Below, piece by piece: positions 1 through 7,709 of a stretch of DNA of 17,116 nucleotides. The position numbers and the translations under genes are program-made. The stretch lies in contig CAJBAP010000197.1 of the NCBI GenBank assembly GCA_903950295.1, positions 1 through 17,116 of the forward strand. The letters are read 5' to 3'. The first letter of the stretch is position 1; every line of letters begins with the position of its first letter. Below the pieces are notes generated by a model, which saw only the letters and a program-made list of their open reading frames with translations, had not been told where the DNA came from and searched no databases. The DNA is from an uncultured Rhodocyclaceae bacterium (GTDB taxonomy: Bacteria > Pseudomonadota > Gammaproteobacteria > Burkholderiales > Rhodocyclaceae).

Positions 1-140
1 AAAGTGGTGGCCGCCCCCATGCCGATGGCGGTTTCCAGCTTTTTCGACACCCCCATGAAGGGGCACAGGCCGAGGACGCGGACGAAGACGACGTTATTGA
101 CGAGAACGGCGCCGAGGATGATGAAAAGATAGCTGGTCAT
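1..140 (-). CDS. rnfA: RnfA/RsxA, electron transport complex subunit A (partial, N-terminal 46 residues)
   Basis: Only the first 46 codons are in the window; the rest runs off the left edge. The translation starts [19 protein letters not shown] and continues with [20 protein letters not shown], the characteristic first helix and loop of RnfA/RsxA. The family is an integral membrane subunit of the Rnf (Rsx) complex, which couples ferredoxin/NADH electron transfer to ion movement or, in some bacteria, keeps SoxR reduced. NqrE is a related paralogue, but the VNN and [15 protein letters not shown] sequence fits RnfA better. The start is the ATG at 140; no strong Shine-Dalgarno is visible before it. 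The remaining rnf genes would be expected to the left of the window. Confidence 0.88.
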   Translation of the reverse strand, partial: MTSYLFIILGAVLVNNVVFVRVLGLCPFMGVSKKLETAIGMGAATT

Positions 141-175
141 GGTCGCAGAAGGCCGGACTGGCCCGGCGAGTGCGG

Positions 176-204
176 ATTATCGCGCTTTGTGGGCGTCGCA
201 ACAA
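176..204 (-). promoter_or_regulatory. Candidate sigma-70 promoter for rnfA
   Basis: On the minus strand, TTGTTG (204-199) is followed after 17 bp by GATAAT (181-176). The -10 matches the consensus in five of six positions and the -35 in its first three. Transcription would start near 169, about 29 bases before the rnfA ATG. This is inferred from spacing and sequence only. Confidence 0.35.
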
Positions 205-249
205 CCCTGACCCTGCCAAGGTGAATCGGGTGCCGTCCCCGTGTTAATC

Positions 250-275
250 GGCGTGCCGGCTTGTGCCGTCACGCC
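250..275 (-). other. Hairpin downstream of the duplicated-domain gene
   Basis: GGCGTG (250-255) pairs with CACGCC (270-275); after one mismatch, CGGC (257-260) pairs with GCCG (265-268) around a TTGT loop. The hairpin begins 14 bases after the minus-strand stop codon at 289 and partly overlaps repeat copy 1. No T-run follows it on the minus strand. It could stabilise the 3' end or act as a weak terminator, but it is not a canonical intrinsic terminator. Confidence 0.4.
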
Positions 276-288
276 AGCGCCGACTTTT
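265..288 (-). repeat. Dispersed 24-bp repeat, copy 1
   Basis: Read on the minus strand, this matches the consensus (AAAAGTCGGCGCTGG followed by CGGGACGGC) with one change, GGGAC to GTGAC. It begins directly after the TGA of the 125-residue protein gene. Copies 2 (1562) and 3 (4995) have the same orientation; copies 4 and 5 are inverted. The core has no strong self-complementarity. Confidence 0.85.
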
Positions 289-666
289 TCAGGCCATCAC
301 TTCATTGGCCAGTCGGTCCAGTTCGGTATCGCAACACCCGTTCAGGTCCAGGGTTTTCTTGCCGTCCGAGAAAACCATGAAGCCAATGGGTTGGAAGCCG
401 GCTTTTTTCAAGACGATAACCATCGACTCGTGATCCATGTGGCAAGCACGTTTCTTGCTGACGGGCTCGTTTTTTGGCTCGTCACACTCGCGCAGTATCT
501 TCAGTCCGCCGTCATCCAGAACCCGAATCAGGTCCTGTTCGGACAAATCCTCGAAATCTACCGTCCGGTCACCGTTTGAGAACTTCATGAAACCCACCGG
601 AACCATTCCAGCTTTGTCCATAACCTTTATCAGTGATTCGTGATCCAAGCCACAGTTGCGTGCCAT
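289..666 (-). CDS. Hypothetical protein with two tandem copies of one domain (125 aa)
   Basis: I do not recognise a named family. The protein holds two copies of one unit: residues 8-37 and 78-107 match at 17 of 30 positions with an exact 70-residue offset. Shared elements are DHES, a V, KAG, P, GFM, FS, G, T and a final D. The linker contains C61 and C75, and the second unit ends in a CC pair (111-112). There is no signal peptide or membrane segment, so it is probably soluble and cytoplasmic. The ATG at 666 is preceded by a good ribosome site (AAAGGAAG). About 100 AT-rich bases upstream (667-770) separate it from the toxin gene and probably carry its own promoter. The coding sequence reads as genuine: it has a good start site, and its internal repeat is conserved at protein level. 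Function is unknown; small-domain duplication suggests ligand or partner binding. Confidence 0.75.
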   Translation of the reverse strand: MARNCGLDHESLIKVMDKAGMVPVGFMKFSNGDRTVDFEDLSEQDLIRVLDDGGLKILRECDEPKNEPVSKKRACHMDHESMVIVLKKAGFQPIGFMVFSDGKKTLDLNGCCDTELDRLANEVMA

Positions 667-770
667 TTCAGCTTCCTTTCAATCAAAACTGGTTATTGTG
701 CACTGCAGCATATTTTGTTTTGCCCATTTTGGAAAATGATTTCTGACGCATGGGCAGTGGTCGATATTGG

Positions 771-1627
<857 letters not shown>

Positions 1628-1662
1628 TTAAGTTTGATTGACTACTACCAAAGCAGTATCCT

Positions 1663-1896
1663 GTGATGGATGGCATCAAGGCAACGGAGGCGATCCGGCA
1701 GTGGGAACAGGAGGCCAGTCGCCCCCATCTGAAGATCATTGCCTTGACTGCAGGTGCGTTTGACGAAGACCGCCAGCATTGCATTGCCGCTGGTATGGAC
1801 GACTTCCTGACCAAACCCGTCAATCTGAATGATCTGGCGTCAATGCTGGAGAAGTGGTTGGGACAGAATGGATATGCCGATGATGGGCTCGCTTGA
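1663..1896 (+). pseudogene. C-terminal half of a response-regulator receiver (REC) domain, 5'-truncated
   Basis: The product resembles the second half of a REC domain of the hybrid-kinase type: VMDGIKATEAIRQW after the missing phosphorylation site, then IIALTAGAF with the switch Thr, the GMDDF turn and TKPVN with the conserved Lys. The first half, including the acidic pocket and phospho-acceptor Asp, is absent. Upstream, the same frame reads LLPKQYP where family members have an LMDxQMP-like stretch, then meets a TGA at 1639-1641, so the coding signal fades between 1586 and 1660. A GTG at 1663 could start translation, but no ribosome site is apparent. The stop overlaps the start of the Crp/Fnr gene by 17 bases, suggesting the intact gene was once translationally coupled to it. 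I read it as a remnant; a short expressed protein cannot be excluded. Confidence 0.7.
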
Positions 1897-2524
1897 GACG
1901 CTTTACCCTGTCCTGCTGACACTGCCTGCTCCTACCTTGGAGCAGGTCGGCAAGGAAATCAGCCGAATGACGGTACCTGCGGGCACGGTGCTGTTCGACG
2001 AACGTCAGCCCTGTCAGGGGTTTCCTTTCGTGCTGTCGGGTGGCATTCGCGTCATCAAGCGCGCGGCAAATGGTCGAGAGTTGCCGCTCTACCGCGTGTT
2101 GCCGGGCGACAGCTGCATCATGACTTCAAGCTGCCTGCTCGGCCGGGTCGCTTACAACGCTTGTGGCCTCACCGAGAGCGATACCGAACTAGCCTTCCTG
2201 CCGAAAGCCACCTTCGATTTGTTGCTTGAGCATGAGCCATTTCGGGAATTTGTTTTCCACCTGTTTGCCGAACGTATCAGTGATTTGATGCAACTGGTCG
2301 AGGAGGTCGCGTTCCACAAGCTTGATCAACGGCTGGCCAACCTGCTGTTAGGTCGTGGCAAGTTGATCCAGACTACGCACCAGCAACTTGCGGATGAGCT
2401 TGGCAGCGTGCGTGAAATGGTCAGCCGCCTGCTCAAGGGTTTTGCTGAACAGAGCCTGGTGCGACTGGGGCGTGAGCAAATCGAAATTCTCGATCCGGCC
2501 GGTTTGCGCCGCATCTCGACCTGA
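1880..2524 (+). CDS. Crp/Fnr-family transcriptional regulator (214 aa)
   Basis: The N-terminal region (about residues 15-125) is a cyclic-nucleotide-binding-like beta-roll (AGTVLFDERQPCQGFPFVLSG, then LYRVLPGDSCIM). A dimerisation helix follows, then a winged helix-turn-helix at about 166-188 (THQQLADELGSVREMVSRLL). Cysteines are at 45, 79, 85 and 95. The N-terminal Cys cluster of classical [4Fe-4S] FNR is missing, as is the canonical cAMP phosphate-binding motif, so the signal is neither simple FNR oxygen sensing nor clearly cAMP. A thiol- or sulfur-type signal is possible but is my inference. Several ATGs are available; I chose 1880 because GGA lies 7 bases upstream. The gene overlaps the receiver remnant. 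A Crp-like site sits just after the stop, in front of a DUF2892 gene that is its likely target. Confidence 0.85.
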   Translation: MMGSLETLYPVLLTLPAPTLEQVGKEISRMTVPAGTVLFDERQPCQGFPFVLSGGIRVIKRAANGRELPLYRVLPGDSCIMTSSCLLGRVAYNACGLTESDTELAFLPKATFDLLLEHEPFREFVFHLFAERISDLMQLVEEVAFHKLDQRLANLLLGRGKLIQTTHQQLADELGSVREMVSRLLKGFAEQSLVRLGREQIEILDPAGLRRIST

Positions 2525-2541
2525 AGTAACCCCGATGTGTT

Positions 2542-2568
2542 CAATGTGACCAATGTGACCAATGTGAC
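2542..2568 (+). repeat. Three perfect tandem copies of CAATGTGAC
   Basis: The 9-bp unit repeats exactly at 2542-2550, 2551-2559 and 2560-2568; a degenerate fourth unit may precede it (GATGTGTTC, 2534-2542). Each unit carries a TGTGA half-site, and the last is also the left arm of the operator at 2563-2578. The repeat lies in the 117-bp gap between the regulator and DUF2892 genes. Confidence 0.9.
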
Positions 2569-2606
2569 TTAGGTCACTGAAGTGCTTGGTGTCGGGGTGC
2601 TTAAAT
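2563..2606 (+). promoter_or_regulatory. Crp/Fnr-type operator and promoter of the DUF2892 gene
   Basis: TGTGA (2563-2567), six bases, then TCACT (2574-2578) is one base from the Crp consensus TGTGA-N6-TCACA. A candidate -10, TTAAAT, lies at 2601-2606, with no good -35 in front. Transcription would start near 2613, placing the operator centre (2570.5) at about -42, the class II activator position. The Crp/Fnr protein encoded immediately upstream is the natural candidate activator. The site is seen; the regulation is inferred. Confidence 0.6.
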
Positions 2607-2641
2607 GGCATCGCTTCAACACCCCCTGACTGGAGAATCAC

Positions 2642-2836
2642 ATGAAAACAAATATTGGCGGTATCGATCGTGTTCTGCGCATCCTCGCTGGCCTGGCTCT
2701 GATTGCGTGGGCGCTGATGGGCGGCCCGGTCTGGGCCTGGATTGGCATTGTTCCGCTCGCGACTGGCTCGATCAGATTTTGTCCCTTTTATCCCATTCTC
2801 GGGCTCAACACCTGCCCGATGAAAGACAAAAGCTGA
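2642..2836 (+). CDS. DUF2892 small inner-membrane protein (64 aa)
   Basis: The sequence begins MKTNIGGIDRVLRILAGLAL and ends GFCP-like: IRFCPFYPILGLNTCPM. This is the DUF2892 pattern also found as the C-terminal membrane part of rhodanese YgaP. Two hydrophobic segments, about residues 11-27 and 29-44, form a hairpin in the membrane. Conserved cysteines are C47 and C58. The start is supported by GGAGA 7 bases upstream. It is a stand-alone copy without rhodanese. Its role in the family is not established; association with sulfur metabolism comes from the YgaP link. It is preceded by a Crp-type operator and ends 10 bases from the convergent ppk1 stop. Confidence 0.85.
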   Translation: MKTNIGGIDRVLRILAGLALIAWALMGGPVWAWIGIVPLATGSIRFCPFYPILGLNTCPMKDKS

Positions 2837-2846
2837 ACCCTCGGGT

Positions 2847-4922
2847 CTATTCCTCCGCCAGTTCGCCCAGCAGCAGGTCTTGCGCGCAGGTGCGCACGCG
2901 GCGTGAGGGTTTCATGCGGTACTGGCCTTCGCCATCCATGTCCCAGGCTTGGCAGTTGTCGGCCAGATAGCTGCGCAGGCCTTCCTTGATGACGCGGCGC
3001 TTGAGCTTGGGTTCGAGTACCGGGAAGGCGACTTCGATGCGGCGGAAGAAGTTGCGCTCCATCCAGTCGGCGCTGGCGAGGTAGAGTTTTTCCACGCCAT
3101 CGGCGTAAAAGTAGTAGATGCGGTGGTGTTCGAGAAAGCGACCGATCACCGAGCGCACGCGAATGTTTTCCGACAGCCCCGCAACGCCGGGACGCAGGCA
3201 GCAGACCCCGCGCACGATGAGGTCGACATGCACCCCGGCCTGGCTGGCCTCGTAAAGCGCCTCGATGATCTCGGGTTCGAGCAGTGAATTCATCTTGGCG
3301 ATGATGTGCGCCTTGCGGCCGGCCTTCGCCGCTGCGGTTTCGGCGTGGATCGCCTCCATCATGTTCGAGTGCAGCGAAAAGGGCGCCTGCCACAGGTGGG
3401 TGAGGGTACTGGCCTTGCCCAGGCCGGTGAGCTGTTTGAATACCTCGTTGGCATCGGCGGCGACTTCGTCGTTGCAGGTCAGCAAGCCGAAATCGGTATA
3501 AAAACGTGTGGTGCGCGGGTGGTAATTGCCGGTGCCCAGATGGACGTAGCGGCGATAGCCGTGTTCCTCGCGGCGCAGCACCAGCATCAGCTTGGCATGG
3601 GTCTTGTAACCGAACACGCCATAGACGACATGGGCGCCGCTCTCTTCGAGTCGCGCGGCGATGGAGAGGTTGGCCTCTTCGTCAAAGCGCGCCATCAATT
3701 CGACGACCACGGTGACTTCCTTGCCCTTTTGTGCGGCGCGCAGCAGATGCTCCATCAGCACGGAGTCGGTGCCGGTGCGATACACCGTCATTTTGATCGC
3801 CACCACCAGCGGATCGTCGGCCGCCTGCTTGAGAAACTCGATGACCGGATTGAAGGACTGGAAGGGATGGTGGAGCAGGATGTCGTTCTTGCGGATGGCG
3901 TCGAACATGTCGTAGCGCCCCGTCAGCTGCTTGGGCAGGCCCGGCTGGAACAGCGGGAACTTCAGATCCGCCCGGTCAACCTGGTCCGGTACCGACATCA
4001 GGCGCACCAGGTTGACGATGCCCGGCACCTGGTAGAGATCGTCGCGGCCGAGACCAAACTGTTGCAGCAGGAAGTCAGTCATGATTTCGGAGCAGTTGTC
4101 GGCGACCTCGAGGCGCACGCCGTCGCCAAAATGGCGTTGCGGCAGCTCGCCCTGCAAGGCGGTGCGCAGATTCTTCACTTCCTCGTCATCGACGAACAGG
4201 TCGGAGTTGCGCGTGACGCGGAACTGGTAGCAGCCCAGAACATTCATGCCGGAGAACATTTCGCCGACATGCTTGTGCAGGATCGACGAGAGGAAGACGA
4301 AGCCGTGCTCGACCCCCGTCAGGTTGCGTGGCAACTCGATCACGCGCGGCAGGGCGCGTGGGGCCTGCACGATGGCAGCGCCGGAATTGCGGCCGAAGGC
4401 GTCCTTGCCTTCGAGTTCGACGGCGAAATTCAGGCTCTTGTTGAGCACGCGCGGGAAGGGGTGGGCCGGGTCGAGCCCGATGGGTGTCAGTACCGGCATC
4501 ACTTCGCGGCGGAAGTAGGCATGGATCCAGGCCTGTTGTTCCTCGTTCCATTCCGAACGGCGCAGGAAGACGATGCCCTCTTTGGCCAGCGCCGGCAGGA
4601 TCACGTCGTTCAGCAGTTCGTACTGGTCTTCGATCAGGTCGTGTGCTTCCTGGGTAATGCGGCGGAACACTTCCTGCGCGCTGCGGCGGTCGGCACCGGT
4701 GGCGTGGCTGCGCAGCTTGATCTGCTCCTTGACACCGGCGACGCGGATTTCGAAAAACTCGTCGAGGTTAGAGGAGACGATGCAAAGAAAGCGCAGGCGT
4801 TCCAGCAACGGCACACGGTCATCGGCGGCCTGCGCGAGGACGCGACGGTTGAACGCCAGCAGCGAAAACTCGCGGTTGAGAAAGTGGTCGGCAGGAAATT
4901 CGTGCAGGGCTTGGGGCGTCAT
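2847..4922 (-). CDS. ppk1: Polyphosphate kinase 1 (691 aa)
   Basis: PPK1 reversibly transfers the gamma-phosphate of ATP to polyphosphate and usually acts at the inner membrane. The protein has the four expected parts: N domain (NREFSLLAFNRRVL, then SSNLDEFFEIRVAGV), H domain, C1 and C2. The autophosphorylated His is H442 (GYKTHAKLMLV), and the second essential His is H599 (FLEHHRIYYF); their spacing equals that of E. coli His435/His592. The Mg/phosphate Arg motifs KMTVYRTG and ELMARFDEEANL are intact. Length is normal. I chose the ATG at 4922 (MTPQALHEFPADHFLNREFS) rather than the upstream in-frame start at 4994, because the extra 24 residues are not family-like and would run into repeat copy 3. 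The gene is divergent from ppx, a common pairing for polyphosphate synthesis and degradation. Confidence 0.97.
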   Translation of the reverse strand: MTPQALHEFPADHFLNREFSLLAFNRRVLAQAADDRVPLLERLRFLCIVSSNLDEFFEIRVAGVKEQIKLRSHATGADRRSAQEVFRRITQEAHDLIEDQYELLNDVILPALAKEGIVFLRRSEWNEEQQAWIHAYFRREVMPVLTPIGLDPAHPFPRVLNKSLNFAVELEGKDAFGRNSGAAIVQAPRALPRVIELPRNLTGVEHGFVFLSSILHKHVGEMFSGMNVLGCYQFRVTRNSDLFVDDEEVKNLRTALQGELPQRHFGDGVRLEVADNCSEIMTDFLLQQFGLGRDDLYQVPGIVNLVRLMSVPDQVDRADLKFPLFQPGLPKQLTGRYDMFDAIRKNDILLHHPFQSFNPVIEFLKQAADDPLVVAIKMTVYRTGTDSVLMEHLLRAAQKGKEVTVVVELMARFDEEANLSIAARLEESGAHVVYGVFGYKTHAKLMLVLRREEHGYRRYVHLGTGNYHPRTTRFYTDFGLLTCNDEVAADANEVFKQLTGLGKASTLTHLWQAPFSLHSNMMEAIHAETAAAKAGRKAHIIAKMNSLLEPEIIEALYEASQAGVHVDLIVRGVCCLRPGVAGLSENIRVRSVIGRFLEHHRIYYFYADGVEKLYLASADWMERNFFRRIEVAFPVLEPKLKRRVIKEGLRSYLADNCQAWDMDGEGQYRMKPSRRVRTCAQDLLLGELAEE

Positions 4923-4994
4923 GGTCTTGGGTCGTGGCCTGATAAGCCGACGATGATGAGGGCGATTGATTTCGTTAGTATGACATGCTCGCAT

Positions 4995-5018
4995 GCCGTC
5001 CCGCCAGCGCCGACTTTT
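4995..5018 (-). repeat. Dispersed 24-bp repeat, copy 3
   Basis: This copy is identical to copy 2 over 24 bases. It sits in the 160-bp region between the divergent ppk1 and ppx starts. On the minus strand it is followed by GCATGC, which also follows copy 4, so those two may share a slightly longer match. No other clear structure is seen between 4923 and 5082 apart from the weak ppx promoter. Confidence 0.88.
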
Positions 5019-5022
5019 CCCC

Positions 5023-5049
5023 TTTCACTCATTGTGGCTGAGCTAGAAT
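5023..5049 (+). promoter_or_regulatory. Weak candidate promoter for ppx
   Basis: TAGAAT at 5044-5049 matches the -10 consensus in five of six positions, and TTTCAC at 5023-5028 could be a poor -35, though the 15-bp spacing is short. Transcription from here would start near 5056, 27 bases before the ppx GTG. No clear PhoB box was found. Low certainty. Confidence 0.3.
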
Positions 5050-5082
5050 CCGCCCACCGCAAATCCCGGATAGCATCTCATC

Positions 5083-6567
5083 GTGGTTCACGAACACGTC
5101 GCCGCCGTCGATATGGGTTCCAACAGTTTTCGCCTGCAGGTCGGGCGCATCGTTGGCAACCAGATCTATCCGCAGGATGGGCTCAAGGAAACGGTGCGGC
5201 TGGCTGCCGGGCTGACCAGCGACAAATTGCTCGATGCGGCTTCGCAGCAACGGGCACTGGAGGCCTTGTCCCGTTTTGGCGAACGCTTGCGCGGCTTTGC
5301 GCCCGAGGCCGTGCGGGCGGTGGCTACCAATACCCTGCGCGTGGCCAAGAATGGCCCGCAGTTCCTGTTGCAGGCCGAGGCGGCGCTGGGTTTTCCGATC
5401 GAGATCATCGCCGGCCGCGAAGAGGCGCGTCTGATCTATCTGGGCGTCGCCCATACGCTGCCCAATCCGCGCATCCGCCACCTGGTCGTCGATATCGGCG
5501 GCGGGTCGACCGAGTTCATCATTGGCCAGAACATCGAGCCGATCCAGCTCGAGTCACTCTACATGGGCTGCGTCAGCTTCAGTCTGCGCCATTTTCCGCA
5601 AGGTCATATCGACAAACGCGGCATGAAAGATGCGGAGTTGGCCGCGCGGCGCGAGTTGCAGACCATCGTGCATGCCTACCGCGATACCGGCTGGGAGGAG
5701 GCGGTCGGGTCTTCGGGTACGGCCAAGGCAATTTGCGACATTCTCGAATTGAATGGTTTTGCCGATGGCAGCATTACGCGCGAAGGGCTCGAGCGTCTGC
5801 GCAGCCGACTGATTCAGGCGGGTGCGGCTGACCGGGCGCGGCTGGAGGGCATGCGACCGGATCGGGTGCCGGTGATCACCGGTGGCGTGGCAATCATGTC
5901 GGCGGTGTTCAAGGAGTTCGGCCTCGAGCGCATGACCTTTTCGGAGGGTGCACTGCGGCTGGGGGTGCTGTATGACCTGATCGGGCGCTATCACCATGAC
6001 GATTTGCGCGAAGCCACGGTAACCCGCTTCATGCAGCGCTACGAGGTTGACCGGCGTCAGGCGGTTCGCGTCAGCTTGACGGCGCTGGAGCTGTTCCAGC
6101 AGTTGTGTCCGGATGACCCCGTGGAAAATTCGGTGGCGGGGCAATTTCTCGCCTGGGCGGCGCGCCTTCATGAAATCGGCATTTCCGTGGCACACTCGAG
6201 CTTTCACAAGCACAGTGCCTATATTCTGACGAACGCCGACATGCCGGGTTTCTCCAAGCGCGACCAGGCGCTGCTGGCCCGACTGGTGCTGGTGCATCGC
6301 GGCAAGCTCGAACGCGTGCAGTCGCTGACGCGCGTGGCGCAGGAATGGTTGCTGATATTGAGTTTGCGCATCGCCGCCTTGTTGCATCGGGCACGCGACG
6401 ATGCGCCCATGCCGGAGATCAAGGTTGGCATGACGGAGGGTGGATTTCAGTTGCAGATCGACAAAGCCTGGCTTGAAGGGGCACCGCTGACCGCCGCAGT
6501 GCTGGAAGAAGAGGCCTTGCAGTGGGCGCATGTCGGCATCGAGTTCAAGTTGCGCGGACGGCGGTAA
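5083..6567 (+). CDS. ppx: Exopolyphosphatase, Ppx/GppA family (494 aa)
   Basis: Ppx removes terminal phosphates from polyphosphate; GppA homologues also hydrolyse pppGpp, and the two cannot be separated cleanly here. Position opposite ppk1 favours Ppx. The ASKHA fold is clear: phosphate-1 motif AAVDMGSNSFRL (D10), the catalytic-acid region AGREEARLIYLG (E113/E114) and phosphate-2 VVDIGGGSTEFI (D137). Then come SSGTAKAICDIL and VITGGVAIMSAVF. The C-terminal part (about 310-494) is the HD-like helical domain, with LHEIGISVAHSSFHKHSAYI. The start is GTG at 5083: a stop codon lies just upstream in frame and no ATG precedes the first motif. The stop is 5 bases before the transporter permease gene, so it probably heads that operon. 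Confidence 0.93.
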   Translation: MVHEHVAAVDMGSNSFRLQVGRIVGNQIYPQDGLKETVRLAAGLTSDKLLDAASQQRALEALSRFGERLRGFAPEAVRAVATNTLRVAKNGPQFLLQAEAALGFPIEIIAGREEARLIYLGVAHTLPNPRIRHLVVDIGGGSTEFIIGQNIEPIQLESLYMGCVSFSLRHFPQGHIDKRGMKDAELAARRELQTIVHAYRDTGWEEAVGSSGTAKAICDILELNGFADGSITREGLERLRSRLIQAGAADRARLEGMRPDRVPVITGGVAIMSAVFKEFGLERMTFSEGALRLGVLYDLIGRYHHDDLREATVTRFMQRYEVDRRQAVRVSLTALELFQQLCPDDPVENSVAGQFLAWAARLHEIGISVAHSSFHKHSAYILTNADMPGFSKRDQALLARLVLVHRGKLERVQSLTRVAQEWLLILSLRIAALLHRARDDAPMPEIKVGMTEGGFQLQIDKAWLEGAPLTAAVLEEEALQWAHVGIEFKLRGRR

Positions 6568-6572
6568 TCGAG

Positions 6573-7706
6573 ATGAGCACACGCGGGGCCGACTACACCG
6601 AAACGCAAGGCGATAGCGCCTGGCCTGCGCTGACGCTCACCGGGCGTTGGACCTTGCGTGCGCTGTCCGGAGTCAGCCCTGATTGGCAAAGCCGTTTGCA
6701 GGAAACCGGCGGGCGGGCCGGTGTCAGCTGGAACTGCATGGACATCGAAGCGCTCGACTCGGCAGGTGCGCTGCTGCTGTGGCGTGTCTGGGGCGGGAAA
6801 CTGCCCGAAACCCTGTTGCTCCAGCCCGAACATCTGCGTGTCTTCGAGCGCATTGCCGCCGCCGAAAAAGGTCTGGTTACCGTCGCGCCGTTGCCGCGCT
6901 CACCGTTCGAAAGCCTGATCGTGGTGGGATCGGGCATGCTGGCGCTGTGGCGCCATGTGCAGTCCTTCGTCGCCCTGCTCGGACAGTTGGTGCTCGACTG
7001 GCTGCATCTGTTGCGTCATCCGGTCGATTTTCCCAAGCGCGAAATTTCCGCCAACATTTACAAGAGTGGCGTGCTGGCGATGCCGGTGACGGCGCTGGTC
7101 GGCTTCCTCATCGGCGTGGTGCTCTCCTACCTGTCATCGTTGCAGTTGCGCCAGTTTGGTGCCGACATCTTCATCGTCAACATCCTGGGACTCGGCATCA
7201 TCCGCGAGTTGGGGCCGGTGCTGGTGGCCGTGCTGGTGGCCGGGCGTTCGGGTTCGGCGATGACGGCGCAACTGGGCGTGATGCGCGTGACCGAGGAGAT
7301 CGACGCGTTGTCGACCATGGGTGTGCCGCGCAGCTTGCGCCTGATCTTCCCCAAGGTCATGGCGCTGGGTATTGCGATGCCTTTCCTGGTGTTGTGGACG
7401 ACGGCGATCGCACTGATCGGCGGCATGGTTTCCGCGCAGTTGCAACTCGATATCAGCTACGGTTATTTCTTCGAGACGCTGCCCAAGGCGGTGCCGGCAG
7501 CAAACCTCTGGATCGGCCTGGCCAAGGGGGTGGTGTTCGGTATCGCCATCGCACTGGTGGCCTGCCACTTCGGCCTGCGCGTGCAGCCGAACACCGAGAG
7601 TCTCTCGGCCAACACGACGTCATCGGTGGTGTCGGCGATCACGGTGGTGATTCTGCTCGATGCCATGTTTGCCATTGCCACGCGCAGCATCGGCTTGCCA
7701 AAATAG
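6573..7706 (+). CDS. STAS-MlaE fusion, lipid ABC transporter permease (377 aa)
   Basis: This is the membrane permease of an Mla-type ABC system that moves phospholipids between inner and outer membranes. Residues 1 to about 105 form a STAS-like domain; the DSAG motif at 62-65 matches the end of the strand-helix in MlaB/STAS proteins. The rest is the MlaE/YrbE permease, with about five hydrophobic segments and the signature region LGLGIIRELGPVLVAVLVAG, then GRSGSAMTAQLG and MRVTEEIDALSTMG. In E. coli the STAS partner MlaB is a separate protein; here it is fused to the permease. I chose ATG 6573 (MSTRGADYTE) after GAG and only 5 bases from the ppx stop. The next gene, its ATPase, starts 3 bases after this stop. 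Confidence 0.92.
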   Translation: MSTRGADYTETQGDSAWPALTLTGRWTLRALSGVSPDWQSRLQETGGRAGVSWNCMDIEALDSAGALLLWRVWGGKLPETLLLQPEHLRVFERIAAAEKGLVTVAPLPRSPFESLIVVGSGMLALWRHVQSFVALLGQLVLDWLHLLRHPVDFPKREISANIYKSGVLAMPVTALVGFLIGVVLSYLSSLQLRQFGADIFIVNILGLGIIRELGPVLVAVLVAGRSGSAMTAQLGVMRVTEEIDALSTMGVPRSLRLIFPKVMALGIAMPFLVLWTTAIALIGGMVSAQLQLDISYGYFFETLPKAVPAANLWIGLAKGVVFGIAIALVACHFGLRVQPNTESLSANTTSSVVSAITVVILLDAMFAIATRSIGLPK

Positions 7707-7709
7707 TCC

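Noticed and set aside
250..275. Hairpin as an intrinsic terminator of either strand
   Set aside because: The stem is good, but on the plus strand nine bases separate it from the T-run, and on the minus strand no T-run follows. It was listed only as a hairpin.
3306..5831. A plus-strand open frame of 841 codons, antisense to ppk1 and running into ppx out of frame
   Set aside because: Its long span is explained by GC-rich codon bias opposite a strongly supported ppk1 and then a shifted frame of ppx. The translation has no recognisable domain.
5554..6582. A minus-strand open frame of 342 codons opposite ppx
   Set aside because: It lies antisense to a well-supported exopolyphosphatase; the product is low-complexity His/Gln/Arg-rich with no domain.
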